The position numbers and the translations under genes were made by a program. Below, piece after piece: positions 26,009 through 35,735 of a DNA stretch of 64,000 nt. This DNA comes from JAFGCL01 sp964492335 (GTDB taxonomy: Bacteria > Chloroflexota > Dehalococcoidia > UBA2247 > RBG-13-53-26): contig CAZBJX010000006.1 of assembly GCA_964492335.1 (NCBI GenBank), positions 1 to 64,000 of the forward strand, written 5' to 3'. Positions within the stretch are counted from its first letter, which is position 1, and each line of letters opens with the position of its first letter. The notes below the pieces were generated by a model that was given only the letters and a program-made list of their open reading frames with translations, was not told the origin of the DNA and made no database searches.

Positions 26009-27022
26009 GTGACCATCATACGGGGATTCGAAGGCCTTGACCAGACCGACATCCGGTTGATCGCCGAGCTGGAGGCGAACCCCCGGCAACCGCACACGGA
26101 GATTGCTTCCAGGCTGGGGCTGAGCCGGGACACCGTCCGGGCCCGGCTCGAGAGGCTGCTGGAGACCCGGGCGGTGCGCATAGTGGGCGTGGCGGACCCC
26201 ATATCGGTGGGGTACACCACCTCGGTGATCATGGGCATCAACGTCCGCTCGCACCGGCTGCTGGCCGTGGCCGACCGGCTGGCTTCCCTGGCCCCGGTGC
26301 AGCACCTGATGCTCTGCATGGGGCGGTTCGATATCATGGCCTACGGCCTCTTCCAGAGGCGGACGGACTTCCTGGACTTCCTGGTGGGCCACATTGGCCG
26401 CGTGGCCGGAGTGCTGCATATCGAGACCATGCTGACCCTGCGCAACACCAAGATCTTCGGACCGCTGCTGTCGGATGGGTCCGGCGCATATCCGGGGCAG
26501 ACCCCCGTCTCGGCCCTGGACCCCCTGGATTTTGCCCTGATGAGGGAGCTGCAGACCGACGCCAGACAGAACAGCCGCCGGCTGGCGCAGAAGCTGGGCA
26601 CCAGCCAGTCCACCGTGCTGCGGAAGATACAGGCGCTGCAGAGCGCCGGTGTCATGCGGATAGCGGCGCTGGCCAACCCTGTAGTCCTGGGCTACGAGGG
26701 AGTGGCGTCCATCGGCATGAAGTTCGACCCGGCCAGGCTTGAGGAGGGGGCCAGGGTGATCGGCTCGTGCCGCAACGTGCAGACGGTGGCCGTCTGCGCC
26801 GGGCGCTATGACATCGTGGCCTGGGCCATGTTCCGGGAGCTGGGAGACCTGTCGGATTTCATCACGGTCGAGCTGGGTAGTGTGCCGGGGCTGCAGCACC
26901 TGGAGGCCATGACCAGCCTGAAGATCATCAAGGCCTCGCACGTCTACCTCGGCGAGGCGCCCGCCCCGGCGGTCACCGGGGCGGGGGGGGCGCAGGGGCC
27001 GGCCATGACCTCTGGCGATTGA
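26009..27022 (+). CDS. double-domain Lrp/AsnC-family regulator (copy 1)
   Basis: A 337-residue protein that holds two complete Lrp units in one chain. Each has an AsnC-type helix-turn-helix (LDQTDIRLIAELEANPRQ and LDPLDFALMRELQTDAR) followed by a RAM-like ligand domain with the motif CMGRFDIMAYGLF or CAGRYDIVAWAMF. Ordinary Lrp proteins are about 150 residues with one unit. The start is a GTG at 26009, with GGAAGGGG immediately before it. It is upstream of a flavoprotein/Fe-S operon on the same strand, which it may control. Two more proteins with this architecture occur at 35.7 and 44.6 kb. Confidence 0.88.
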   Translation: MTIIRGFEGLDQTDIRLIAELEANPRQPHTEIASRLGLSRDTVRARLERLLETRAVRIVGVADPISVGYTTSVIMGINVRSHRLLAVADRLASLAPVQHLMLCMGRFDIMAYGLFQRRTDFLDFLVGHIGRVAGVLHIETMLTLRNTKIFGPLLSDGSGAYPGQTPVSALDPLDFALMRELQTDARQNSRRLAQKLGTSQSTVLRKIQALQSAGVMRIAALANPVVLGYEGVASIGMKFDPARLEEGARVIGSCRNVQTVAVCAGRYDIVAWAMFRELGDLSDFITVELGSVPGLQHLEAMTSLKIIKASHVYLGEAPAPAVTGAGGAQGPAMTSGD

Positions 27023-27167
27023 CGGACACGCGCCTCTCTGCTACCATGGGGGGCGCAGGTGCGGAGTATCGTCCCGTAGAGTAAGACGCGCATGCACCAT
27101 ATGCACGGGTATAAGTGACGCGAACCGGTGACAGCCCGGCCGAAATAATGCGACGGAGGGACGGCAG

Positions 27168-28787
27168 ATGATCAAACACATGGTGCCTGACAGATGGGAC
27201 CTGGAAGTCGACCTGGTGGCAGTGGGATCCAGCGCCGGCGGCCTGACGGCGGCCATCATGGCGCGTGACCATGGCCTGAGCGCCGTGGTCCTGGAGAAGG
27301 GGGCGGTGCTGGGCGGAGGCACGGCCTATTCCGGCGGGGCCATCTGGATACCGCTCTCCCACCACATGGCCGAGGTGGGGTGCAAGGACACGCGGGAGGG
27401 GGTGGTGCGCTACGTGCGCCAGTTGAGCATGGGGCACCATGATGAGGACATCCTGGGGGCGTACCTGGACGCGGGGGCCCCGATGATGAAGTACCTGGAG
27501 GACCACACCCCGCTGCGCATGTGCGTGGAGGATGACAGCAGCGGCACCGAGTACTGCGCCGATGTCCCCGGCGGCGTCACTCTGGGCCGCAAGCTGTGGC
27601 CGGACGCCAGGGTGATGCCCGGAGTCCTGGAGGAGGCCGAGAAGAAGCACCCCCTGGTCGCGAAGGTGTCGAAGGACCCGGTCAGGTACCTCATCGGCCC
27701 CCGGCCGCCATGGGTGCAGGGCCGGGCCCTCATCGGCGGCCTGGCGCTGGGCTGCGCGGACCGCGGCGTGGACGTGCTCACTGACACGCCTGGCAGGCAG
27801 CTTGTCGTGGACAACGGCCGGGTCATCGGCATCAGGGCCCAGCGGGAGGGCCGGGACTTCTTCGTCAGGGCAGCGAAGGGCGTTCTCCTGGCCACCGGCG
27901 GGTTCGAGTGGAACGAAGAGATGAACAGAAGGTTCATCTACTCGCCGCGCCTGGGCGCCTACACCTGCCCCACCAACGAGGGCGACGGCCACATCATGGG
28001 AATGGAAGTGGGGGCGGCACTGGCCCTGATGGGCCACAGCATATTCCAGCCGGGGCTGACCATGCCCGGCGACGCCGTGGGGCACAACCAGATGCTCTGC
28101 CGCCCGTTCATCTACGGGTACCCGGGGTATATGATGGTCAACCGCGACGGCAGGCGCTGCTGCAACGAGTGCTTCTACCCGGACATGGGCCGGGCATTCC
28201 TGGAGTACGACCGGCAGAAGGGCGGCTTCCGGAACCTGCCCATATTCGCCGTCATGGACCAGGGGTTCCGGGACATGTTCCCCTTCGCCGGGCTCAAGCG
28301 GGGCGGCACCGAGGTGAACGATCTGGTCAAGAGGGGGGATACCCTGAAGGCCCTGGCCGAGACCATCGGCATCTCCGGCGACAACCTGAGCCAGACCGTC
28401 GACCGGTTCAACCGCTTCGCGCGGGAGGGCAAGGACCCGGACTTCCATCGCGGCGAAAGCGCCTACGACCTGCGCTGGGCGGAGGCCATCTTCCCCAACC
28501 GCGGCCCCATGGCGGTGCTGGGCCCGCTGGAGAAGCCGCCGTTCTATGCCGTGAAGCTGGAGCTGACCACGGCCGGCAACCTGGGCGGGCTGGTGATCAA
28601 CACCCATGCCCAGGTGATAGACGTGCGCGGCGAGGTCATCCCGGGGCTCTACGGGACCAGCAACACCACCGCCATGCTGCCGCTGGGGTATCACTACGAC
28701 AGCGGGGCGGCGCAGGGCAAGAGCATGGTGTTCGGCTACGTGGCAGCCAACCACATGGCGGGCAGCGGGCAGCAGCCCCGGAAGTGA
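27168..28787 (+). CDS. FAD-dependent oxidoreductase, fumarate reductase / 3-ketosteroid dehydrogenase-like
   Basis: A 539-residue FAD_binding_2 flavoprotein. The N-terminal dinucleotide motif is VAVGSSAGGLTAAI, followed by VVLEKGAVLGGGTAYSGG. The second FAD strand GVLLATGGFEWNEE and the C-terminal YGTSNTTAMLPLGYHYDSG complete the fold. The family covers fumarate reductase flavoprotein, ketosteroid delta-1-dehydrogenase and many CoA-ester or enoate desaturases/reductases. GGAGGG precedes the ATG. An Fe-S protein gene follows 67 bp later and could supply electrons. Substrate unknown. Confidence 0.85.
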   Translation: MIKHMVPDRWDLEVDLVAVGSSAGGLTAAIMARDHGLSAVVLEKGAVLGGGTAYSGGAIWIPLSHHMAEVGCKDTREGVVRYVRQLSMGHHDEDILGAYLDAGAPMMKYLEDHTPLRMCVEDDSSGTEYCADVPGGVTLGRKLWPDARVMPGVLEEAEKKHPLVAKVSKDPVRYLIGPRPPWVQGRALIGGLALGCADRGVDVLTDTPGRQLVVDNGRVIGIRAQREGRDFFVRAAKGVLLATGGFEWNEEMNRRFIYSPRLGAYTCPTNEGDGHIMGMEVGAALALMGHSIFQPGLTMPGDAVGHNQMLCRPFIYGYPGYMMVNRDGRRCCNECFYPDMGRAFLEYDRQKGGFRNLPIFAVMDQGFRDMFPFAGLKRGGTEVNDLVKRGDTLKALAETIGISGDNLSQTVDRFNRFAREGKDPDFHRGESAYDLRWAEAIFPNRGPMAVLGPLEKPPFYAVKLELTTAGNLGGLVINTHAQVIDVRGEVIPGLYGTSNTTAMLPLGYHYDSGAAQGKSMVFGYVAANHMAGSGQQPRK

Positions 28788-28854
28788 GCGCCGGGGGCAG
28801 AGTGAACGATGCAGGCGCGCCAGAGCGCGCCGGTGAAACGGGAGGGCACCAGCT

Positions 28855-29919
28855 ATGGCGGCACACGAAGCTTATGTGAAACTGGCGGAGCTGTCGGGAC
28901 ACAAGGACTCAGAGATCCTGCACCGGATCCTGGAGACGGCCATGAAGCCGGAGGAGGCCTACTTCCTGCTGGCGCTGCCGGCCTCCAATACCGACCTGGC
29001 GGCCAGGTTCAAGATGACCGAGAAGGAGGTCGAGGACGAGCTGCTCCAACTGGCCCGGCGGGGCCTGGTGGTGACCTCGCGCAAGGGCATCCGCTTCCCC
29101 CGGGACCTGGGGACGCTGCACGACAACATCCTGGCCAGCGTGCCGGAGCTCATACCGGAGGGGATGGGCCAGCTGTGGATGGACCTGTACGATGAGGGCT
29201 GGTGGAAGGAGATCGTGGCCGGCCTGACCCAGCTGCCCGTCCCGGCCCTGCGGGTCATCATGCCCATGAAGGCCATGCCGGCCGGCTTCCAGCCCCTGCC
29301 TCACGAGAGCGCCGAGGCGATCATCATGGCGCACAAGGACCTCATCAGCATCCGGCGCTGCTGCTGCCGGGTGGGGATGCAGTCGTGCCGACAGGGGGAG
29401 TGCCATCACCCCACATTCACCTGCACCCAGTTCGGGCGGAGGGCGGAATACGACCTGTACCGTGGTAGCGGCACGAGAGTCTCGGCGGATGAGGCTATCG
29501 CCGTCCACCATCAGGCCACTGAAGCGGGCCTGACTCCCACGGTGACCAACATCTCCGCCATGCAGAGCCTGGAGTTCATCTGCTACTGCTGCACCGACGC
29601 CTGCCTGGTGTTCCACCCCCTCCTGCGGGGAGACAAGGTCATGGCGGCCGTGCGGCCCAGCCGCTTCCTACCCCGGGTCGATGAGAAGCTCTGCCGCGAG
29701 GGGTGCCAGGAGTGCGTGCAGGTCTGCGGCTTCGGCGCCATCGAGATCAAGAGCGGCCCGGGCGGCAAGGGGCAGGTGGCCGTGATCAACAAGGAGAAAT
29801 GCGTGGGCTGCGGGCTGTGCGCCATCAAGTGCGGGCCCGGGGCCATCGTCATGGAACTGGTGCATCCCCCGGAATTCATCCCGGAGACGCTCACCGGCCC
29901 GTCATCCATCGTTCATTAG
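28855..29919 (+). CDS. winged-helix plus ferredoxin-domain Fe-S protein
   Basis: A 354-residue protein. The N-terminal part (about 35-85) looks like a winged helix (NTDLAARFKMTEKEVEDELLQL). The middle has Cys-rich segments (RRCCCRVGMQSC and CYCCTDAC). The C-terminus is a 2[4Fe-4S] ferredoxin domain: CREGCQECVQVC and CVGCGLCAIKCGPGAI. It probably passes electrons to the flavoprotein encoded 67 bp upstream. Similar 4Fe-4S proteins occur beside reductases in anaerobes; the winged helix may be structural rather than DNA-binding. GGGAGGG lies 8 nt before the ATG. Confidence 0.82.
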   Translation: MAAHEAYVKLAELSGHKDSEILHRILETAMKPEEAYFLLALPASNTDLAARFKMTEKEVEDELLQLARRGLVVTSRKGIRFPRDLGTLHDNILASVPELIPEGMGQLWMDLYDEGWWKEIVAGLTQLPVPALRVIMPMKAMPAGFQPLPHESAEAIIMAHKDLISIRRCCCRVGMQSCRQGECHHPTFTCTQFGRRAEYDLYRGSGTRVSADEAIAVHHQATEAGLTPTVTNISAMQSLEFICYCCTDACLVFHPLLRGDKVMAAVRPSRFLPRVDEKLCREGCQECVQVCGFGAIEIKSGPGGKGQVAVINKEKCVGCGLCAIKCGPGAIVMELVHPPEFIPETLTGPSSIVH

Positions 29920-29941
29920 CGGGACGTCCGGCGCGCCGGCC

Positions 29942-30463
29942 TCATGGCGCCGCCCGCGCGCGGTCACGGCAGCGCCGGACGATGCCGCGCAGCGCTGCTG
30001 CTGCTGCGGCCGCTCCGGTGGCCCCGGCCTCCAGGGCGGCCACGGTGGCGGCCACCTCCTCTTCGATGCCGAGCGGCGCCAGCCAGCTCCTGTCCCCGAT
30101 CTTGAGCGGGGGCTCGATGAAGATGCCCAGGCCCCAACCCCGCCGCAGCGCCTCGGAGATCTCCACCGCCGGCTTGTTGAGCAGGGCGCGCTCTTCGGCG
30201 CTGAGCGCCTCGCTCTCCAGGATGCGTTCGCAGAAGTAGAGGCGGCACTTGGCCGGACGGAACTCGAATATGGGGCAAGCGGAGAAGCGCGGGGAGTAGA
30301 GCTCGCACCCGATGCGGCGGCAGCACTCGCCGCCGCAGTCCCCGCAGATACCCCCGGCATGCCGGCCCAGCATGCGAACGGCCCCGGCGGCCTGAGCTCC
30401 GAAGCCGGCCTCGAACTCGGCGTCGGTGTAGAAGACCCGTGGATGACTGCTCGGCGCCTGCAT
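29942..30463 (-). CDS. YkgJ-family cysteine-cluster protein
   Basis: A 173-residue protein with a Cys-rich core, GICGDCGGECCRRIGCELYS, then ACPIFEFRPAKCRLYFC, as in the CxxCxxCC (YkgJ/Fliw-type) family that probably binds Fe or Zn. A C-terminal Ala-rich helix follows. I placed the start at ATG 30463; the frame is open far upstream but overlaps the enoate reductase gene in another frame. It lies just downstream of that gene on the same strand. Function unknown. Confidence 0.7.
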   Translation of the reverse strand: MQAPSSHPRVFYTDAEFEAGFGAQAAGAVRMLGRHAGGICGDCGGECCRRIGCELYSPRFSACPIFEFRPAKCRLYFCERILESEALSAEERALLNKPAVEISEALRRGWGLGIFIEPPLKIGDRSWLAPLGIEEEVAATVAALEAGATGAAAAAAALRGIVRRCRDRARAAP

Positions 30464-30540
30464 GGCCCCAATACCTCGTCCAACGATCGGGAGGGCCCGA
30501 TATCGCGCTCGAGCCCTCCCGATATTGATCTGGGAAGTCG

Positions 30541-32661
30541 CTATATCTTCATGCCGATCCGGGCGCCGTCCTCGATGGCCCCCAGTATCAGGCGGACATC
30601 GGCGCAGTCGCCGGCCTGGTAGAGCTCCGGCAGCTGGCCTTCCAGCGCCTGGTAGAGCCCCGGGTTGTTCTTGATGCCCTCGGCGATGACCACTGTATCG
30701 CACTCGATGGTCCGGGCCTTCTTCTCCTTGTCGGTGAAGACCACGCCCTTCTCGGTGAACTTCCCGTACACGGCCTTGTTGTGCATGACGACGCCGTGCC
30801 GGCGCAGCTGGCCTAGGACCCTCCAGCGTCTGGCGATGGACATCTCCGGCGCCATCGATCTCTCGGTGGAGACCACGGTCACCTTCCGGCCCCTTTCCAC
30901 CAGGAACTCGGCCAGCTCCACGGCCACCAAGTCGCCGCCGATGACCACCACGTTCCTGCCCACGGGCATCCAGCGGCGGGTGAGCGCGGCTGCCTGCGAG
31001 GGTCTCAGGCGCTGCAGCACCGGCTTGGCCAGCGGCAGCCCCAGCTTCATCCACCAGGCCATCTTGCCGGAGTGGTCCCGCCCGTTCATCATCTCCCGGA
31101 GGTCCTTGCCGGTCATCACATTGCGCCGCTCGTCGCCGGGGATCCGGGGCGCGTCGATGTTGGGCCCGACGGCCACGATGGTCACGTCGTGCCCGGCCGC
31201 CTTGATGGACTCCGGGGTGACCTCCACCCCCATCCTGATGTCGATGGGCAGCTTCTTCATCTGCGCCACCATCCAGTCCAGCAGGGCCTCGTTGTCCTCG
31301 CTGACCACCGAGGCGAAGACCAGCGAGCCGCCCAGACGCTTGTTCTTCTCGTAGAGGGTCACCTTGTGACCGCGCAGGGCCGCGATGCGGGCGGCCTCCA
31401 TCCCGGCCGGGCCGCTGCCGATGACGGCCACGCTGCGGGGCTTCTGGGCCGCCGAGGACCGGAACTCGGCCTCCCGGCCGCAGGCCACGTTCACGGAGCA
31501 GATGGTGGAGCTGTCCTCGACGTGAGCGCTGGCGCACTCGTAGCAGCGGATGCACGGCCGCGCGTCGTCCCTCCTGCCCGCGGCCAGCTTGTTGGGCAGC
31601 TCGGGGTCGGCCAGCAGGGGCCGGCCCATGGCGATGAAGTCGGCCTTGCCCAGGCGCAGCATCTCCTCACCCAGCTCCGGGCTGATGCGGCCCACCGCTA
31701 TCACCGGTATCCTGACGGCCTGCTTGACGTTCCAGGCGTCGGCCACCAGGCGGCCGGGCAGGTAGGGGATCGGGGCGTCGATGAAGGTGGTGGGGACGGG
31801 CCCGTAGCCGCTGACGTGGATGGCGTCGACCCCGGCCTCCTGCAGCATGACGGCCAGCGCCCGGCTGTCTGCCGGGGCGATGCCCCCCTCGATCTCCCAT
31901 TCCCGGCCGTCGATGCGGCACCAGACGGGGTAGTCCCGGCCCACCTTCTCCCTGATGGCCTCTATGATCTCCAGCAGGAAGCGGGCGCGGTTGGCCAGCT
32001 CGCCGCCGTACTGGTCGGTCCGCCGGTTGGCGCTGGGGGACAGGAAGGAGTCTATGAGGTAGCCGTGGGCGGCATGGACCTCCACCCCGTCGAAGCCGCT
32101 CGCCCGGGCCCGCTCCGCGGCCCGGGCGAAGAGGGCCACGTAGTGCGGTATCTCCTCGAGGGCCAGCGCCCTGGTCTTGAAATCCTTGGGCATCTTGCTG
32201 AACCGCTGCGCCATCCGCACGATTTCCTCGAGGTTCATGTCCGCGGCCGCATTGGCGTCGGCGGCCGCCATCTCCGAGGCGGTCACCGGCTGAACGGCCA
32301 GGCACACGTCCACCGTGGCTATCTTGCCCGCGTGCTGCAGCTGTGCTGCGATCCTGGCGCCGTGCCGGTGCACCGCCTCGGTCAACTCCCTGAGGCCCGG
32401 AATGTGCCTGTCGTCCGCGATAGACAGCTGCTCCGTCTCGCAGCGGCCCCCGGTGGGATCGACCGAGAGCACCCCCGGTATGATGAGGCCGGCCCCACCC
32501 CTGGCGCGCTCCTCGTAGTAGTCCTTGAGGCGCTGGGTTACCATGCCTTCGTCGGTGGCATAGCCGGTCCCCATGGGGGCCATGATGATGCGGTTGCGCA
32601 GCTCCATCCGGCCGATGCGGCCGGGCTCCAGAAGCTTGGCATACCCTGGATCAGTAGCCAT
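30541..32661 (-). CDS. NADH:flavin oxidoreductase / 2,4-dienoyl-CoA reductase-type enzyme (OYE family, copy A)
   Basis: A 706-residue fusion of an Old Yellow Enzyme TIM barrel (1-370; LLEPGRIGRMELRNRIIMAPM, HAAHGYLIDSFLSP), an Fe-S segment (C-x2-C-x2-C then C, in CIRCYECASAHVEDSSTIC) and an FAD/NAD(P) module (AVIGSGPAGMEAARIAA; VVIGGDLVAVELAEFL). The architecture is that of FadH, BaiCD/BaiH and clostridial 2-enoate reductase, which reduce alpha,beta-unsaturated acids or CoA esters. The first Cys spacing (C-x2-C-x2-C) differs from FadH (C-x2-C-x3-C). ATG 32661 follows AAGGGAG. First gene downstream of copy B on the same strand. Confidence 0.88.
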   Translation of the reverse strand: MATDPGYAKLLEPGRIGRMELRNRIIMAPMGTGYATDEGMVTQRLKDYYEERARGGAGLIIPGVLSVDPTGGRCETEQLSIADDRHIPGLRELTEAVHRHGARIAAQLQHAGKIATVDVCLAVQPVTASEMAAADANAAADMNLEEIVRMAQRFSKMPKDFKTRALALEEIPHYVALFARAAERARASGFDGVEVHAAHGYLIDSFLSPSANRRTDQYGGELANRARFLLEIIEAIREKVGRDYPVWCRIDGREWEIEGGIAPADSRALAVMLQEAGVDAIHVSGYGPVPTTFIDAPIPYLPGRLVADAWNVKQAVRIPVIAVGRISPELGEEMLRLGKADFIAMGRPLLADPELPNKLAAGRRDDARPCIRCYECASAHVEDSSTICSVNVACGREAEFRSSAAQKPRSVAVIGSGPAGMEAARIAALRGHKVTLYEKNKRLGGSLVFASVVSEDNEALLDWMVAQMKKLPIDIRMGVEVTPESIKAAGHDVTIVAVGPNIDAPRIPGDERRNVMTGKDLREMMNGRDHSGKMAWWMKLGLPLAKPVLQRLRPSQAAALTRRWMPVGRNVVVIGGDLVAVELAEFLVERGRKVTVVSTERSMAPEMSIARRWRVLGQLRRHGVVMHNKAVYGKFTEKGVVFTDKEKKARTIECDTVVIAEGIKNNPGLYQALEGQLPELYQAGDCADVRLILGAIEDGARIGMKI

Positions 32662-32764
32662 GGTCAATCTCCCTTCAGCTTTCTCTGTCGCTTGCCCTTG
32701 GTAACCGTCAGCCGCCTTGCGGCGGCGGCCCATCCCGTATCCGGCATCCCCCGTCTCCGCCTCA

Positions 32765-34786
32765 TCAGATCCTGCATCCCGCGTCGTAGCCGGTGGCGAT
32801 GGCGGCCATGATGGTCCCCTGCTCCCGATCGTCGACGCCAGCGGCGTCCCCCACTATCCTGACCTCTATGTTCTTTGCTTCCGCCACCTCGGCCAGGAAG
32901 ACGTTGGGCCTCCTCTCGCCGGCCAGCACGATGGTGTCTATCCCGGGCAGCTTCTGCCTTGCGGCGGCGCCCGCCGGGGGCTGGCCGGCGCCTGCCGGCG
33001 TCCGGCCGGAGGCCACCACCCAGACCTCGCCCCCGGGAAGGATCTCCACCTTGGCCACCTTCTTGTACTGCTTCACGCCTTTGGCCGCCAGCCGCGACAT
33101 CAGGTAGCGCCGGTCATTGGTGGCCAGCTTCGTGGCGAAATGAGGACCGGCCTCCACCACGTACACGGCCTTGCCCTGCTCGGCCAGGTAGTGGGCCGTC
33201 TGCATCCCTATCTGGTCGCCGCCCACCACCAGCACCGTGTCTGCGGTGGCCCGGCGGTCCTCCAGCAGCTCGTCCACGGTCATCAGGTCGATCTGCCCGA
33301 TGTGTTCCAGGCCTTCCACGAACCCCAGGGAGGCCTCAGGCAGGCTGCCGGTGGCCAGCACCAGGACATCCGGCCGGAGCCGGTCCAGCAACTCCCCGTC
33401 GACCAGCGTGTTCAAGCGGACCTCCACCCCCAGCCGGTGCAGTTGCCGCTCATACCAGGGGAGGATGTCCGCCATCTCCACCCTTTCGGGTATCATGGCC
33501 GCCAGGCGCAGCTGCCCGCCCACGTGTCCCCTGCCTTCGCACAGCGTCACCCGGTGGCCGGCAAAGGCCGCCCTCCTGGCCGCCTCCAGCCCGGCCACCC
33601 CGGCCCCCGCCACCAGCACCCGCCGGGGCGAGCCGCTCTTCTCGCCCGCCACTTCCCGGAGGGCGTGCTCCCGCCCCACCCGAGGGTTGACGGCGCAGCT
33701 GGCCGCGGCGTGGCGGAAGATCCCTTCGATGCAGCCCAGGCACTCGGCCAGGCAGGGCCGGATGTCGGCCAGGTTGCCTTTCCTGGCCTTCTCCACCAGC
33801 TCCGGGTCGGCCAGCTGGGCCCGGGCCATGCAGACGAAGTCGGCCTGGCCGTCCCTGACGATGCGGTCGGCCATGGCGGGGTCCTTGATCCGCCCCACCG
33901 TGCCCACGGGGATGGAAACGTGCTTCTTGACCTCCTCGGCGAACCTGATGAAGGCCCCCTGGGGCTCGTACATGGGGGCAATGTTGACCTGTATGGTGCC
34001 GTACGAGAAGCCGCCCTGGGTGATATTGAGGTAGTCTACCCCTTCCTGCTCCAGGATGGGCGCCAGGCGGCAGAGCTCGGGCAGCTGCCATCCGCCCTCG
34101 CCGATGAAGTCGTCGCCACCGAGCCGCACGCCCACCGGGGTCTCCGCCCCCACCCTGCTCCTCACCTCGCGGACCACCTCCAGCAGGAAGCGGACCCTGT
34201 TCTCGAAGGGCCCCCCGTACTCGTCGGTGCGCTGGTTGTAGCGCGGCGTGAGGAACTCGTTGATGAGGTAGGCATGCGCGCCGTGGACCTCGATGAAGTC
34301 GAAGCCGATGCCGATGCAGCGCTGCGCAGCCAGCCCGAAGGCGTGGACGAACTCCCGGATTTCCTCGCGGGTGGCGGCCGTGGTGGGGCCTATCTCTGTG
34401 CCCGGCGGGCGTTCCGAGGGGACGATCGCCAGGGCGGGGAGGTGCCCCAGGCCGCAATGGGTAAGCTGCGCGCCGAAGGGGACCTCATGCTGGTGCACCG
34501 CCCTGACCAGGCCCTCCAGGCTGGGCAGCATGCTCTCGTCAGAAACCAGCAGCATGTGGACGGTGGCCGGGTCGGCGATGCCCGTGGGGTGGACGGCCAT
34601 GGCGGGAGACACGATCATCCCCGGCCGGCTCCGGGCCCTTTCGACCAGAAAGGCGATGAACTCCTCCGTCACCCGGCCCTCGTCGTCTATGCCGAAGCTG
34701 GGGTCCATCCCCGGCACGACGATGCGGTTGGCCAGCTGCATGGAGCCTATCTTCAGCGGCTGGAAGACGTGCCTCAGTCTCTCCAA
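32765..34786 (-). CDS. NADH:flavin oxidoreductase / 2,4-dienoyl-CoA reductase-type enzyme (OYE family, copy B)
   Basis: A 673-residue enzyme with the same three-part layout: OYE barrel (FQPLKIGSMQLANRIVVPGM; HGAHAYLINEFLTP), Fe-S cysteines spaced C-x3-C-x2-C-x11-C (CLAECLGC), and an FAD/NAD domain (VLVAGAGVAGLEAARRAA; VLVVGGDQIGMQTAHYLAEQ). I chose a TTG start at 34786, because GAGGAG lies just upstream and the barrel begins there; the frame is open further up but overlaps the FAH-family gene. It starts 10 bp after that gene's stop. Distantly related to copies A and C; substrate unknown. Confidence 0.85.
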   Translation of the reverse strand: MERLRHVFQPLKIGSMQLANRIVVPGMDPSFGIDDEGRVTEEFIAFLVERARSRPGMIVSPAMAVHPTGIADPATVHMLLVSDESMLPSLEGLVRAVHQHEVPFGAQLTHCGLGHLPALAIVPSERPPGTEIGPTTAATREEIREFVHAFGLAAQRCIGIGFDFIEVHGAHAYLINEFLTPRYNQRTDEYGGPFENRVRFLLEVVREVRSRVGAETPVGVRLGGDDFIGEGGWQLPELCRLAPILEQEGVDYLNITQGGFSYGTIQVNIAPMYEPQGAFIRFAEEVKKHVSIPVGTVGRIKDPAMADRIVRDGQADFVCMARAQLADPELVEKARKGNLADIRPCLAECLGCIEGIFRHAAASCAVNPRVGREHALREVAGEKSGSPRRVLVAGAGVAGLEAARRAAFAGHRVTLCEGRGHVGGQLRLAAMIPERVEMADILPWYERQLHRLGVEVRLNTLVDGELLDRLRPDVLVLATGSLPEASLGFVEGLEHIGQIDLMTVDELLEDRRATADTVLVVGGDQIGMQTAHYLAEQGKAVYVVEAGPHFATKLATNDRRYLMSRLAAKGVKQYKKVAKVEILPGGEVWVVASGRTPAGAGQPPAGAAARQKLPGIDTIVLAGERRPNVFLAEVAEAKNIEVRIVGDAAGVDDREQGTIMAAIATGYDAGCRI

Positions 34787-34796
34787 GGCTTGCTCC

Positions 34797-35582
34797 TCAG
34801 TCGTGGTCCACCACGTAGTTGCGCAATGTGCCGATCTTCTCGATCTTGATCTCGACGACATCGCCGGGCCTCATCGGGCCGATGCCGGACGGCGTTCCGG
34901 TGGCGATGACGTCCCCCGGCAGCAGGGTCATGATGCAGGATACGAAGCTGACGATCTGGTCCACGCCGAAGATGAGGTCGCTGGTGCGCGCCGACTGGCG
35001 CAGTTCCCCATTGACGAAGGACTCCACGGCCAGGTCTTCGGGATCGGCCTCGATCTCGATCCACGGGCCTATCGGCGCGAAGGTGTCGTGCCCCTTGGCC
35101 CTGGTCCACTGCCCATCTGACTTCTGAGAGTACCGCTCCGACACGTCGTTGAAGCAGGTGTATCCCAGGACGTATCGCCTGGCCTGTTCCCGCGTGACCC
35201 CCCGGGCCTGCCGGCCGATGACCACGGCCAGCTCCGCCTCGTAGTCCACCCGGCGCCGGTCCTGCCGGGGCAGGACGATCCGGTCCTCCGGCCCGATGAC
35301 CGCCGTGGGGGGCTTGAGGAAGAGGAGCGGAACAGCAGGAATAGGCAGGCCCGTTTCGATGGCGTGGCTGCGGTAGTTGACCCCCAGGCAGACGATCTTG
35401 GAAGGGGTGCAGGGGGCCAGCAGCTTCACCTCGTCCAGGCGGTGCTCCCGGCCGTCGAGCTGGTACTGCAACCCGTGCTGGCGGCGGGATGAAAACGGGC
35501 TGTTTTGGAAGGCCCAGACATGGTCGCCATCGATCATCCCGTACCGCGGCCGGCCGCCGCTCCTGAAGCGTACGATGCGCAA
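34797..35582 (-). CDS. fumarylacetoacetate hydrolase (FAH) family protein
   Basis: A 261-residue FAH-fold protein. It has the family core: CLGVNYRSHAIETG, PLLFLKPPTAVIGPED, the metal-binding DYEAELAVVIG, and DVIATGTPSGIGPMRPGD. Members act as acylpyruvases, 2-hydroxyhepta-2,4-diene-1,7-dioate isomerases or decarboxylases of ring-cleavage products. The start is taken as a TTG at 35582 (reading MRIVRFRSGG), 6 nt after AGGGAGG; a further TTG at 35600 is in frame. It heads an operon with OYE copies B and A. It is divergent from a double-Lrp regulator, which probably controls it. Confidence 0.82.
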   Translation of the reverse strand: MRIVRFRSGGRPRYGMIDGDHVWAFQNSPFSSRRQHGLQYQLDGREHRLDEVKLLAPCTPSKIVCLGVNYRSHAIETGLPIPAVPLLFLKPPTAVIGPEDRIVLPRQDRRRVDYEAELAVVIGRQARGVTREQARRYVLGYTCFNDVSERYSQKSDGQWTRAKGHDTFAPIGPWIEIEADPEDLAVESFVNGELRQSARTSDLIFGVDQIVSFVSCIMTLLPGDVIATGTPSGIGPMRPGDVVEIKIEKIGTLRNYVVDHD

Positions 35583-35646
35583 GCTCACCTCCCTGGCCAA
35601 CTAACCGCGACGGCCGTGTCTCCCGGTCCGGCGTGCATGCATGATG

Positions 35647-35675
35647 TTGACTCGGAAGCAATTGTGTGACAGAAT
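35647..35675 (+). promoter_or_regulatory. sigma70-type promoter upstream of double-Lrp copy 2
   Basis: TTGACT (35647-35652), 17-nt spacer, CAGAAT (35670-35675), about 60 nt upstream of the GTG start. GTGT and ACAC half-sites flank the -10 region (35664-35679) and could be an operator for the regulator itself. Confidence 0.5.
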
Positions 35676-35735
35676 ACACTTGTCCAGATGTAAAGGATTA
35701 TAGCATCCAGCGTAGCCAGATGCAAGAGAGCAGGC

